From Neolewinella persica DSM 23188 (GTDB taxonomy: Bacteria; Bacteroidota; Bacteroidia; Chitinophagales; Saprospiraceae): a stretch of DNA of 64,000 bases. Below the pieces are notes generated by a model. It worked only from the letters and a program-made list of their open reading frames with translations, was not told the DNA's origin and ran no database searches. Of this stretch, positions 1 through 8,395 are shown piece by piece. How positions within the stretch are numbered: the stretch's first letter is position 1; each line of letters begins with the position of its first letter. The stretch covers positions 150,951 to 214,950 of the forward strand of contig NZ_KB890436.1 of the NCBI RefSeq assembly GCF_000373105.1. The letters are read 5' to 3'. Made by a program: the position numbers and the translations under genes.

Positions 1-1043
1 GCTGCGTCACCGTGGATAAGGATGGGGAGTATCTTATCGTAGTCGTTGTTGTAAAGCATGTCTGCCTTAGCACGGGCGAAACCTTCAACTACCGGTCCTA
101 CCGCCTCGAGATGGCTGGGGTTTGGTGCAAGTTTTACGTGAACCTCTTTACCACTGCGCGTCCCCATTATGCTGCTGTAGCCCATGTGGTATTTGACGTC
201 GCCGTCTCCCCGGATGTTCTTGGGGGTCACGCCCTCGAACTCCTGAAAGATACTTTCGTAACTCTTCCCCATGATGTTGGCCAGTACATTGAGACGGCCC
301 CGGTGAGCCATGCCAATGACGACTTCCTCTACACCCTGGTTGGCAGCCTGGTTAATGATCGCGTCGAGACCCACGATGGCTCCTTCACCACCTTCGAGAC
401 CGAAACGTTTCTGGGCCACATATTTAGTTTTGAGAAAATCTTCAAAACCAACCGCATCGTTGAGGCGGGAAAGGATGTACATTTTATCTTCAGCGGAGAG
501 GCCATAAGCATTTTTCGGATCGTGCTTCTCAATTCGGGTACGCAGCCACCGGCGTTTTTCCCGCTTGAAAATATGATCGAACTCAAAACCCACACTGCCC
601 AGGTAAACCTTACCAAGGTGGGCAATGATCTCCCGCAAAGAGCTGGGAGGAAGGAATAATTCTTCCGCCGCTTTGAAGGTCACGTCCAGGTCGGAGTCTT
701 TTAGCTCGAAGCGTTCCAGGTCCAACAAGGCGTCCGGATCATCGAATTCACTGATGGGATCAATCGCCGCATCCATGTGCCCGCGTACCCGATAGGCTTT
801 GATCAGGGCGAAAACCCGGAGTTCTTTTCCTACGTGTTGCCAGTCGACCTCCCCTCCGGCGGTTACCGGAAGTTTGTCGCTCTGCTCCTCTACGGCACCG
901 TTACCGTTCTGGGTGGCGTAGTCGAAGCCAAGGAAGAAGTCCTTCCAGCTTTCATCTACGGATGCGGGATCAGCAATAAATTGCTTGTAAAGGTTCTCGA
1001 TGTAGCTTGGATGGGCGTTGGCGAGATGGGAAAAATTGCTCAT
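1..1043 (-). CDS. sucA: 2-oxoglutarate dehydrogenase E1 component, 5' part (3' end outside window)
   Basis: Thiamine-diphosphate-dependent E1 subunit of the 2-oxoglutarate dehydrogenase complex of the TCA cycle (cytosolic; works with E2 SucB and E3 Lpd). Reading the minus strand from the ATG at 1043 gives MSNFSHLANAHPSYIENLYK, the E1 N-terminal segment that contacts E2, then AYRVRGHMDA, and further in GMAHRGRLNVLANIMGKSYE and, at the window edge, ILIHGDAA, all hallmark E1 motifs. About 347 of the roughly 900 codons usual for the family are present; the frame is open to base 1, so the cut is the window boundary and not a mutation. The GH3-like gene lies upstream on the same strand, but a terminator-like hairpin separates them, so sucA probably has its own promoter. 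Confidence 0.95.
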   Translation of the reverse strand, partial: MSNFSHLANAHPSYIENLYKQFIADPASVDESWKDFFLGFDYATQNGNGAVEEQSDKLPVTAGGEVDWQHVGKELRVFALIKAYRVRGHMDAAIDPISEFDDPDALLDLERFELKDSDLDVTFKAAEELFLPPSSLREIIAHLGKVYLGSVGFEFDHIFKREKRRWLRTRIEKHDPKNAYGLSAEDKMYILSRLNDAVGFEDFLKTKYVAQKRFGLEGGEGAIVGLDAIINQAANQGVEEVVIGMAHRGRLNVLANIMGKSYESIFQEFEGVTPKNIRGDGDVKYHMGYSSIMGTRSGKEVHVKLAPNPSHLEAVGPVVEGFARAKADMLYNNDYDKILPILIHGDA

Positions 1044-1170
1044 GATGATCTTTGGTCAGCACGTGGCATGGTGGTGGGAAGGCCACGTGTAATAGCTTAG
1101 CTAACGGTTCTGAACGGGCTTGGTTTTTATGTCAAGCAAAGTCAGCCGCAATATTCCCGCAAAGTTCAGT

Positions 1171-1196
1171 AAAAAACCTGGGGTGACCCCGGTTTT
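1171..1196 (-). terminator. Terminator-like hairpin after the GH3-like gene
   Basis: The arms AAAACC+GGGG and CCCC+GGTTTT pair around a TGA loop with one bulged T. Read on the minus strand the stem ends in a run of six T, as expected of an intrinsic terminator for the gene ending at 1285. Confidence 0.55.
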
Positions 1197-1284
1197 CGGG
1201 AGGTTATTTTTAAGGTTTAGGAGACATTATCTCACTGCTACTCAGCGGGCTTGCATTATAAAGTACAAAAACACCCCAATCGGG

Positions 1285-2814
1285 CTACTGTTTCAGCCAG
1301 TCCATTAGCTCCCCAAGTTGCTCCGCGGTCATTACTTTAGGAAATTTGATCTGACCACCTTTTTTCTTTTTCCTTTCCAGAAAGCCATACAACTCGTCGG
1401 CTTTCGCCAATTTCACTTTCACCCCTTTAAGCGCTTTGCTTCTGGCCACTTTGTAATTTTTGTTGACCTCCTGCAAGTGTTCATCAAGAAGTTTGACGGC
1501 GGTGGCTTCCTCCAATTTTCCATTTTCGATGCCCAGAACCCACTGGTGGTAATAATCCTTGCCGTCTTCGGTTGGTACAGCTCCTACGGTGAATTCTTTG
1601 ACCCCGGCCCCAGTGGCTTCATTAAGGGCAGCGATCGCGGCGTTAAGCTTTTCTTCTGACAGTTGGGAACCAACCACGTTGAGCCAGTACTTAGTCCGCC
1701 CGGTGATCACAATCTCCATTTTAGCCTTATCCGTAAATTTAACGGTATCACCAATCATGTAGCGCCAGGCACCAGCTGGGGAACTGACGATCAGGGCATA
1801 GTCTTTATTTTCAATTACCTCACGATAGTCTACGACTTTAGGTTTATCCAGGATGGCACCGGTAGCGTCAAAACCGTCAGCATCGTGTGGGACGAACTCG
1901 AAATACAAACCATGATCAAGGGCGAGCTGCATCGACATAGTGTCTGGCCGGGCATTAAAGGCGTAAAAGCCCTCGCTCGCCAGGTAGGTGTCCATGATGA
2001 TGATGGGGTGATCAAGTAAGGACTCGAAGCTTTTGCGATAAGGCTCGAAGGCTACACCTCCAGTGGTGTAGACGGAGAGATTTGGCCATATATCATGAAT
2101 GCTGTCGAGCTTGTTTACCTCAATAACCTTACGCAGCATCATCACCATCCAACTGGGAATACCCGCAAGGGCAGCTACGTCCCAATTTGGCGCCTCCTCC
2201 GCAATGCGTTGTACCCGGGTATCCCAATCGGGGATTTTGGCAATTTCAATACCCGGTTTGTAAAAGCCCTCCATGAAAGAGGGTAGATTACTGACGTTGA
2301 TGCCGCTGATCTCCCCTTCCAGCGCACCATTGTGTTCATCGAGATCCGCAGAACTGGTCAGCATCAGGATGTCTTTTTCAAATAGAGCTGCTGGCAGGTC
2401 GAAATTTGCCAGGCTCTCGGCCTGGGCCCGGCCTACTCGTTGTGTACATTCCAACATTTCATTGGTGACGGGAATACGCTTACTCTTTTTACCGGTAGTA
2501 CCGCTACTCAGGGCATAGTATTCGGGCTTCCCTGGCCAGGTGATGTCGGGGTACTTTCTTTGCTGTTTCCACCACCGCTCGTTCATGTTGTTGTAGTCGT
2601 GCAGGGGAACAGTTTTGGCGTAGGCTGCGCGTATATCCTCGGCTTCCAGTAAGCCGGAGAAATTATAAAATTTGCCGAAGGCAGTGTCTTTTGCCGTTTC
2701 AAGTAAAGTCTTCAATTGCGCTTCCTGCGCGGCTAATGGGTCCGATGGCTCTTGAGGTAGCAGGTTGTGTTTGGTCTCAAGAAGCGTTTTGACGATTTGT
2801 CCGAAGAAGGCCAT
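1285..2814 (-). CDS. GH3 auxin-responsive promoter family protein (acyl-adenylate-forming)
   Basis: Member of the GH3 superfamily (ANL-type adenylating fold), 509 residues. Plant GH3 enzymes join amino acids to acyl-acid hormones; the bacterial substrate is unknown. The ATP-binding motif SSGTTGKKSKRIPVT is present near residue 105, followed by the DTYLASEGF segment and a C-terminal half with VVDYREVIENKDYALIVSSP typical of the family. The open frame extends upstream to 2970, but the family-typical N-terminus MAFFGQIVKTLLE starts at 2814 and the longer version would run through a dispersed 19-bp motif, so I take 2814. The gene is divergent from the Old Yellow Enzyme gene at 3065; the 250-bp gap carries one motif copy facing each gene. 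Confidence 0.88.
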   Translation of the reverse strand: MAFFGQIVKTLLETKHNLLPQEPSDPLAAQEAQLKTLLETAKDTAFGKFYNFSGLLEAEDIRAAYAKTVPLHDYNNMNERWWKQQRKYPDITWPGKPEYYALSSGTTGKKSKRIPVTNEMLECTQRVGRAQAESLANFDLPAALFEKDILMLTSSADLDEHNGALEGEISGINVSNLPSFMEGFYKPGIEIAKIPDWDTRVQRIAEEAPNWDVAALAGIPSWMVMMLRKVIEVNKLDSIHDIWPNLSVYTTGGVAFEPYRKSFESLLDHPIIIMDTYLASEGFYAFNARPDTMSMQLALDHGLYFEFVPHDADGFDATGAILDKPKVVDYREVIENKDYALIVSSPAGAWRYMIGDTVKFTDKAKMEIVITGRTKYWLNVVGSQLSEEKLNAAIAALNEATGAGVKEFTVGAVPTEDGKDYYHQWVLGIENGKLEEATAVKLLDEHLQEVNKNYKVARSKALKGVKVKLAKADELYGFLERKKKKGGQIKFPKVMTAEQLGELMDWLKQ

Positions 2815-2873
2815 ATTGGTTGATTGGTGAAAGGTACCTTCTGATAACCACTTTAGCAGTGAAGGTGTTTGAT

Positions 2874-2892
2874 GGCGCGGCCGCAGGTGCAA
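2874..2892 (-). repeat. Dispersed 19-bp motif, copy 1
   Basis: Exact match to the consensus TTGCACCTGCGGCCGCGCC on the minus strand, 60 bp upstream of the GH3-like start and co-oriented with that gene. It faces copy 2, which serves the divergent gene in the mirror position. Confidence 0.85.
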
Positions 2893-2964
2893 ACTAAAGG
2901 TGTTAAGGAGCAAAGTGAAGTGGTTTGGGTAACACCTTCTGCCGTGCTCTTTTATCCAAATCTT

Positions 2965-2983
2965 CTGCACCTGCGTCCGCGCC
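2965..2983 (+). repeat. Dispersed 19-bp motif, copy 2
   Basis: CTGCACCTGCGTCCGCGCC, two differences from consensus. It lies 81 bp upstream of the Old Yellow Enzyme start and in the same orientation as that gene. Confidence 0.85.
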
Positions 2984-3064
2984 CAAATTAAAGAAACGGC
3001 GCTGCTGCAGAATACTCCCGAACCTGGTTGCCTGCACTCCTGTTTTAGTAAAAAACAAAATCAA

Positions 3065-4165
3065 ATGAAAGACCAACTTTTTTCGCCCTGCGAACTGGGC
3101 AATACTAATTTAAAAAACCGGGTCGTAATGGCTCCTCTCACCCGTAGCCGTGCCATCGATAATATTCCTAATTCTCTGATGGCCACTTATTACGGCCAGC
3201 GTGCCGGTGCTGGCCTCATTATTACCGAGGGCACTTCGCCGAGCCCGAATGGCTTGGGCTACCCCCGCATCCCGGGATGTTTTACCCCCGAACAGGCCCG
3301 GGGCTGGAAGCTGACCACCGATGCGGTGCATGAAAAAGGTGGCCGGATTTTTCTACAAATCATGCATACCGGAAGGGTCAGCCATCCGGGCAACATGCCC
3401 GCCGGCGCGGAGGTGCTCGCCCCCAGTGCCGTGCCTTTCGCTGATCTGAAAATGTATGTTGATGGTAAGGGCGAACTTCCAATTCCCCTAGCCCGGCCAA
3501 TGAACGTTCAGGATATCGTCGATGTCGTTGAAGAATACGCAGCAACCGCCAAGCTGGCGGTAGAGATCGGTGGCTTCGATGGCGTAGAGATCCACGCTGC
3601 CAATGGTTACCTGCTGGAACAGTTTATTAGCCCGATTACCAATAAACGTGACGACCAGTTTGGCGGAAGCATCGAAAACCGACTACGACTGGTCCGCAAT
3701 GTGATGGAAGCAGTCGTTGCTGCTATTGGTGCTGACCGGGTCGGCATGCGCGTAAGCCCCTACGGCGTCCTCAACGAAATGGGCGAATATGACAGCATAG
3801 AAGAAACCTACCAGCGCCTGGCTGCAATGGCCAACGATGCAGGCATAGCCTATTTGCACACCGTAGACCACGTGGGGATGGGCGCACCCGCCGTTCCGGA
3901 AAGCATCAAACGGAGCCTTCGGGATACCTTCAACCGAACGCTGATTCTCTCTGGCAACTACGATGCAATTGAGGCAGAAAATGACCTGCAGGCCAACAAG
4001 GGAGACTTAGTCGCCTTCGGCCGCCCCTTCATTTCTAACCCCGATCTTGTGGAACGATTCCGCCAGGACGCCCGACTTCAGCTACCAAAGCAAGATACCT
4101 TTTACACCCCCGGCCCCGTCGGATACATAGATTACCCCTTCCTGGTGAAGGAATCGGTCAGCTAG
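3065..4165 (+). CDS. NADH:flavin oxidoreductase, Old Yellow Enzyme family (NemA-like alkene reductase)
   Basis: FMN-dependent TIM-barrel ene-reductase that reduces activated C=C bonds (N-ethylmaleimide, nitroesters, enones) in the cytosol. Full family length at 366 residues. Seen in the protein: N-terminal LFSPCELGNTNLKNRVVMAP, the MAPLTRSRA segment that contacts FMN, YYGQRAGAGLIITEGT, the QIMHTGRVSH motif, the substrate/FMN-binding GVEIHAANGYLLEQF (His-Ala-Ala-Asn), and the phosphate-binding GDLVAFGRPFISNPDLV near the C-terminus. The ATG at 3065 fits the family N-terminus. It is divergent from the GH3-like gene and followed by a clear intrinsic terminator, so it is probably monocistronic. 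The true physiological substrate cannot be told from sequence. Confidence 0.93.
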   Translation: MKDQLFSPCELGNTNLKNRVVMAPLTRSRAIDNIPNSLMATYYGQRAGAGLIITEGTSPSPNGLGYPRIPGCFTPEQARGWKLTTDAVHEKGGRIFLQIMHTGRVSHPGNMPAGAEVLAPSAVPFADLKMYVDGKGELPIPLARPMNVQDIVDVVEEYAATAKLAVEIGGFDGVEIHAANGYLLEQFISPITNKRDDQFGGSIENRLRLVRNVMEAVVAAIGADRVGMRVSPYGVLNEMGEYDSIEETYQRLAAMANDAGIAYLHTVDHVGMGAPAVPESIKRSLRDTFNRTLILSGNYDAIEAENDLQANKGDLVAFGRPFISNPDLVERFRQDARLQLPKQDTFYTPGPVGYIDYPFLVKESVS

Positions 4166-4202
4166 TTAAAAGACAATGCTTTATTTTACTTGATAACATA
4201 AT

Positions 4203-4240
4203 GATGCCCCTCGATCATGTGATCCGAGGGGCATCGTTTT
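4203..4240 (+). terminator. Intrinsic terminator after the Old Yellow Enzyme gene
   Basis: Perfect 11-bp stem GATGCCCCTCG / CGAGGGGCATC with an 11-nt loop, followed by GTTTT; it begins 37 bp after the stop codon. Confidence 0.8.
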
Positions 4241-4298
4241 CCAATTAAGGAACGTCATACAAATGAGGCCGCACGGTTTTGAGCAGGCTGCGATGCGG

Positions 4299-5045
4299 TT
4301 AGTCTACCAGATGGTCCATAAAAGAGCCTTCAGAATGAGCCCCGGGCACACCAACAATGTCGCGGAAGGCAGCGTAGTACATGCACATTACTGCGGGCAA
4401 AGTATAAAGAATACCAAATCCAAGGGCGATTAAGCCCAGCATCGTGATAAACCCGGCAACAATGTAAAACAGAAAGAACATGGCCCAGTTGGAGGAGATG
4501 ATTTTCCTGCTGGCCTCCATCGCCGGCCAGGCTTCCATTTTATGAAACAGGACCAGGAAAGGAGCAAAGGACCAGGCTACCATAATATAAACGATGGGTA
4601 AGAATAAGAGAAGCGCTAAAGCTACCGTAAGTATCGGGAAGTCATCTCCGCTGGTGACGTCAAGCGTGAAGAACATCATAGCACCGATGGGAATCATGGT
4701 GAGGAGCAGCAGCCCCGCCTGGATCAAGGAGATCAGGATCAGTTGGCCGATGAAGTCGAAGCCCTTGAAAAAGTCTCCGAATTCAAGGGTTTGCCCCTCT
4801 TCTTGTTTATGGGCGGCCAGATAAAACCCTGCCGTAAGGCAAGGAGTAACGACGAAGGACGCAATGGGTCCCAATATTGGAATGATCTGGCAAACCATGA
4901 CGATCAACATATAAACAAAGGCATAACCAATGAACAGTCCCGGGTTTTTACCAATCAGGCTGAAACCTCGGCTGATGTAATCGCCAAAGTTGAAGGCGTA
5001 AGACTTATTGATGGCAAGATCTACTTGCTCAGGATAACGTGTCAT
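4299..5045 (-). CDS. Polytopic membrane protein, function unknown
   Basis: A 248-residue integral membrane protein with about five to six hydrophobic segments (roughly residues 35-60, 62-80, 105-130, 140-165, 195-220, 222-240) and the amphipathic YISRGFSLIGKNPGLFIGYA segment near the N-terminus. This layout resembles DUF975-type and glycerophosphodiesterase-membrane-domain proteins, but I do not recognise a definite family. Its last residues are DHLVD, and the protein encoded just upstream on the same strand (5169-5555) ends in SHLVD, which hints at a shared tail signal or partner. A terminator lies between the two genes, so they may be separately transcribed. Confidence 0.75.
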   Translation of the reverse strand: MTRYPEQVDLAINKSYAFNFGDYISRGFSLIGKNPGLFIGYAFVYMLIVMVCQIIPILGPIASFVVTPCLTAGFYLAAHKQEEGQTLEFGDFFKGFDFIGQLILISLIQAGLLLLTMIPIGAMMFFTLDVTSGDDFPILTVALALLLFLPIVYIMVAWSFAPFLVLFHKMEAWPAMEASRKIISSNWAMFFLFYIVAGFITMLGLIALGFGILYTLPAVMCMYYAAFRDIVGVPGAHSEGSFMDHLVD

Positions 5046-5088
5046 TGTGTAAGGATTTTAGGAAAGCTGATAGGTCAGCAGTTTAATT

Positions 5089-5137
5089 AAAAAAATGAGA
5101 AAACCACGCGCCGGCTGGCAAAGCAGCGGCGCGTGGT
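5089..5137 (-). terminator. Intrinsic terminator after the DUF805 gene
   Basis: The arms ACCACGCGCCG and CGGCGCGTGGT (5103-5113 and 5127-5137) form a GC-rich stem extended inward by CTG/CAG. On the minus strand it runs into TTTCTCATTTTTTT, so it terminates the gene ending at 5169. Confidence 0.75.
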
Positions 5138-5168
5138 CCGTAACATGTAGCGTTTGGTGGCTAATCTC

Positions 5169-5555
5169 TTAGTCTACCAAGTGGCTGCTGATGTCAGCAG
5201 CTTCACCGGTTTTCGGGTTCGGGCCCCACTTGTTGACTCCTGGCTCACTATCCAGTGCCCACCAGTAAATAAGCAGGAAGATACCGATGATCGTGAATGC
5301 GATCAGGTACCACCAACCACTACGGCCGGTATCGTGCAGTCGACGAACGGCTACAGCAATAGAAGGAATGAATATGGCGAGGTTGTAGAGGCCGCTCAAT
5401 CCGGTCGAGATAGTATCCCCGAGAATGCCGCCGACTAATCCAATAATTAGGCCGACAACGAAGTTGCCTAAAACAAAATACCAGAATTCGCTTCGACGCG
5501 AGCGGCCGGTGAACTGGGCATACTTGCTCAACGCAAGTTTATAATATTCTACCAT
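5169..5555 (-). CDS. DUF805 family inner-membrane protein
   Basis: Small membrane protein of the DUF805 (YhaH/YhaI-like) family, 128 residues. The N-terminal MVEYYKLALSKYAQFTGRSR carries the family signature (Y..F.GR.RR.EFW); two hydrophobic helices follow (about 25-50 and 55-68), then AVRRLHDTGRSGWWYL and another helix, and a short charged tail ending SSHLVD. The biochemical role of DUF805 proteins is not established. It is followed by a terminator and then by the polytopic membrane protein with the same C-terminal tetrapeptide. Confidence 0.9.
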   Translation of the reverse strand: MVEYYKLALSKYAQFTGRSRRSEFWYFVLGNFVVGLIIGLVGGILGDTISTGLSGLYNLAIFIPSIAVAVRRLHDTGRSGWWYLIAFTIIGIFLLIYWWALDSEPGVNKWGPNPKTGEAADISSHLVD

Positions 5556-5640
5556 TGATAGGATGGTTTTGCAGGATGATGAAAAGGGTGTGTTATAACC
5601 CTAAAGATAGTCCACCCATCAAAAAAACCAAATTATGGGG

Positions 5641-8256
5641 CTACTTCAGTAGGCGGAAACTATACTCCACCATTTCCAGAATTGGCAGATCGTTCTTATC
5701 GTTTTGCTCCAGGTAGATGTCGATGACGATGGTTTCATCTTCCTCCTTTTCCGAACTGTCGAACGTTATTTTGAGCACGCCACTGTCGCCAGGTTTATAC
5801 ACCTTAGCGTTATTGTGTTCTATGGTCGTACAGTCACAAGCCTGAATGAGCATGATCTTGGCTGGCACCTTACCAGTGTTGGTGAACGTGTACTCAAAGC
5901 TTCGCTTTTGACCTTTTTTGACGTCGTAGAGGTTCAGTTCCCGCTTGTCGAATTGCAGAACGGGAAGGCCTTTAATATCTTTTTGTCCGTAAAGGCTGGA
6001 GAAGCGGGTGATGGTGTCATTGGTGGTGCCTGCAGTATCCTGCTCAGGCTTTTGTGCCACCTTCGTGGTTTTGGTGGGCGCGGCCGCAGGTGCAGTGGAA
6101 GTTGAAGTGCTTGGTTCAGCACCGCGGTTTGGGGCCGGCTCGCTGCGTTCAATCAGGTCCAGGCGAATTTTGAACTCCGTAGGTCCTTCCAGTACCTTAA
6201 ATTCGGTACGGCGATTCAGTTGGTGGGCACGTTCTCTGTTAGCTTCGTCGGATAGTCCCCGGATGTACTCGTCGGTCAATACATCGCCTTCGTTCAGGAA
6301 GTCGACTCTTTCGGCCAGCCGCTGATTAACGGTCTGTGGCACGGTTTTACCGTAACCCTTGGTTTTGATCCGTGGGCCGGCAATGCCGCCGTTGACAATC
6401 AACCATTTTCTGGCGCTGGCTGCACGACGCTGGCTCAACCGTTCGTTGTACTCCGCTTCCCCCCGGCTGTCCGTATGGGAACCGAGTTCGATGACCATAT
6501 CCGGATATTTTTCCATGACCGCTTGCAGGACGCGCAAATCGTTTTCGGCAGCAGGAAGGATTTTGTCGTCGGCAAAGTCGTAGAGAATATTTTCCAGCGT
6601 TACCGCAACCCCGAGGTCGATGTCTTTGGCCGTAGTATCAACTGCCGGAGGCACCGGAATTGGCTTCAGGAAGAAGATATGCTGCAACTCCTTGCTTTCC
6701 GTAAGGCCGAGGGTGTTGACCTCCACCGTGTCGGGGTAGTAACCGGGATGGGTAGCTACTACAGAATAAGCTGTCTCCAGCTCCAGACCGAAGTCAAAGC
6801 GGTTACCGTCATCGCGGGACTTTTGGGTGCCAGGCCCGCTGGGCCGGTCGTTGAGCAGCGGCTGTAGACCTATGGTACCGGTGGTTAGAGGTTCCTTAGC
6901 CTCATTGAACAGGCCAACGACGAGGTTAGCGTAAAGGCTCGCAATCTGGAAGCCGTAAATATCGTCGCAGCAGGTTTTGCTTTTTACCGAGCGGCCACCT
7001 TCGCGGTTACTGGTCATGAAGCCAACGAGGCCGTCGCCAAAGACACTCAGGCTTTGATCGTCAACGTAGCTGTTGAAACCAGGTCCCATGTTTTCCGCTT
7101 CACTCCATTCGCTGCCGTTCCAGGCGGAATAAAAAATATCAAAACCGCCCATTGTCGGGCGTCCATTGGAGGAATAGTAGAGGGTGCCATCAAAATAAAA
7201 GGGAGTATCGTCGTCACCCAGGGTGTTGATCGTTGGGCCGAGGTTTACCGGCGCACCGTAGCGGCCGTCACCTTCGTAGTTGGCGTAGTAGATATCGCGG
7301 CCGCCTTCACCGCCGTCCATGTCAGAAACGAAGAACAGCACTTCCCGACCGAACAGTTCGCCCGGCGCTGGTTGAATAGCTAAATGGTTATCTCCATTGA
7401 TGCCGGAGACGGGGTTGCCGCTTTTCCAGCCGGTATCTTCTACGTCGGATACATAAATCTTCGCCTCCGCAATGCGGTTGCTTTCCATCCGGATACGGTT
7501 GTATATGAGCCGGCGGCCATCGGCACTCAGCGCCGGATTAGCGGAGTGTACCCCAGGTCGGTTTACCTCTTTACCCAGTGCGGTAGGCTTTCCCCACTTT
7601 CCCTTACTGTCTTTCTTTGAGGTGAAAATCCGGCTAAAAGATTTTTCATCATTGGCGTCGGATTGTTCCACCGCCGTGGTTGCGTCCCAGGTTGAATAAT
7701 AAAGCGTCTCTCCGTCGGCACTAAGTACCGGAGAGTATTCGCTGAAGGAACTATTAACGCGACCCTCCAGTATATCCAGGCTAACCTCACTCGTTTCCTT
7801 AGGAGCATCGCGGTAAAGCTTAATACCCTCCAGTTCCAGTTTTGCGAAGGTTTCCAGCCGTTCGTCTGTATTGTGCTGCAGGAAATTCTCGAAATAGGTC
7901 CGTGCATCATCGTACTGGCCGTCCATCTTCAGCGCGCGTGCATAATGATAGCGGTGGATGTTGTTGGTGGTGTCACTGGCTTCTGCCCGGCGGAAAACCT
8001 GGGTGTAGTTGCGCACGGCCGCTTTGATGTCCCGCAAGTTGAGGTTCATCAGCGCAATAACGGGGCGCAGTGGAAGCTCATCGTCCTGATCGTAGGCCAG
8101 CTCGTAATTCTCCAGGGCAATGAACCAGTTGTCGGTGATCCGGGCACTGTCGGCCGCAGCCAGCAATTGATCAATCTTAGCTGCGCCAGCCAGCGGCTGG
8201 GCCGCTACCTGAAGCGCAAAGACAAAAAGGAGAAGCGTGGAAAGAATGTATTTCAT
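5641..8256 (-). CDS. PorE-like OmpA family protein: TPR, PD40 propeller, OmpA domain and C-terminal DUF1573
   Basis: Signal peptide (first 20 residues, ending VAAQ), a TPR-like helical region (about 25-160), WD40/PD40 propeller repeats with DGETLYYST- and GRRLIYNR-type blades (about 170-430), a carboxypeptidase-regulatory-like segment (about 450-525), an OmpA/MotB peptidoglycan-binding domain (about 555-705; ILYDFADDKILP, GHTDSRG-like ELGSHTDSRGEAEYN, NRRTEF), a Ser/Thr/Pro/Ala linker (about 705-760) and a DUF1573 Ig-like domain (763-871, with the CDCTT motif). The first four parts match the T9SS protein PorE, which anchors the trans-envelope machine to peptidoglycan. The DUF1573 extension is an unusual addition. 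The linker contains a copy of the dispersed 19-bp motif. A porP/sprF gene lies directly upstream on the same strand, the expected partner. Confidence 0.88.
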   Translation of the reverse strand: MKYILSTLLLFVFALQVAAQPLAGAAKIDQLLAAADSARITDNWFIALENYELAYDQDDELPLRPVIALMNLNLRDIKAAVRNYTQVFRRAEASDTTNNIHRYHYARALKMDGQYDDARTYFENFLQHNTDERLETFAKLELEGIKLYRDAPKETSEVSLDILEGRVNSSFSEYSPVLSADGETLYYSTWDATTAVEQSDANDEKSFSRIFTSKKDSKGKWGKPTALGKEVNRPGVHSANPALSADGRRLIYNRIRMESNRIAEAKIYVSDVEDTGWKSGNPVSGINGDNHLAIQPAPGELFGREVLFFVSDMDGGEGGRDIYYANYEGDGRYGAPVNLGPTINTLGDDDTPFYFDGTLYYSSNGRPTMGGFDIFYSAWNGSEWSEAENMGPGFNSYVDDQSLSVFGDGLVGFMTSNREGGRSVKSKTCCDDIYGFQIASLYANLVVGLFNEAKEPLTTGTIGLQPLLNDRPSGPGTQKSRDDGNRFDFGLELETAYSVVATHPGYYPDTVEVNTLGLTESKELQHIFFLKPIPVPPAVDTTAKDIDLGVAVTLENILYDFADDKILPAAENDLRVLQAVMEKYPDMVIELGSHTDSRGEAEYNERLSQRRAASARKWLIVNGGIAGPRIKTKGYGKTVPQTVNQRLAERVDFLNEGDVLTDEYIRGLSDEANRERAHQLNRRTEFKVLEGPTEFKIRLDLIERSEPAPNRGAEPSTSTSTAPAAAPTKTTKVAQKPEQDTAGTTNDTITRFSSLYGQKDIKGLPVLQFDKRELNLYDVKKGQKRSFEYTFTNTGKVPAKIMLIQACDCTTIEHNNAKVYKPGDSGVLKITFDSSEKEEDETIVIDIYLEQNDKNDLPILEMVEYSFRLLK
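6077..6095 (-). repeat. Dispersed 19-bp motif inside the PorE-like gene
   Basis: CTGCACCTGCGGCCGCGCC, sense orientation, translated as Ala-Pro-Ala-Ala-Ala-Pro in the linker between the OmpA and DUF1573 domains. The upstream flank CAACTTCCA also matches other copies. Confidence 0.85.
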
Positions 8257-8295
8257 CGGTAGGATGCTGAAAGGTAGTTGGAGGTTATCGTTTTG

Positions 8296-8352
8296 AAACG
8301 CGCAGCGTTTCTACGAAGCCCCTCCCCCGTGGGGAGGGTATGGGGAGGGGGG
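8296..8352. repeat. Double-hairpin repeat, copy 1
   Basis: AAACGCGCAGCGTTT (dyad) followed by the dyad CCCTCCCC-CGT-GGGGAGGG and then a G-rich tail TATGGGGAGGGGGG. It lies between the porP/sprF stop and the PorE-like start. The same two-part structure recurs at 21093-21140 and, more diverged, at 48510-48541. Confidence 0.75.
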
Positions 8353-8395
8353 TGAAAATAACGTTCAACCAATCCCCGGGCGTGTAAACAAGTCG

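Noticed and set aside
12..659. Plus-strand 215-codon frame over the start of the window
   Set aside because: Antisense shadow of sucA; the minus strand gives a perfect E1 sequence.
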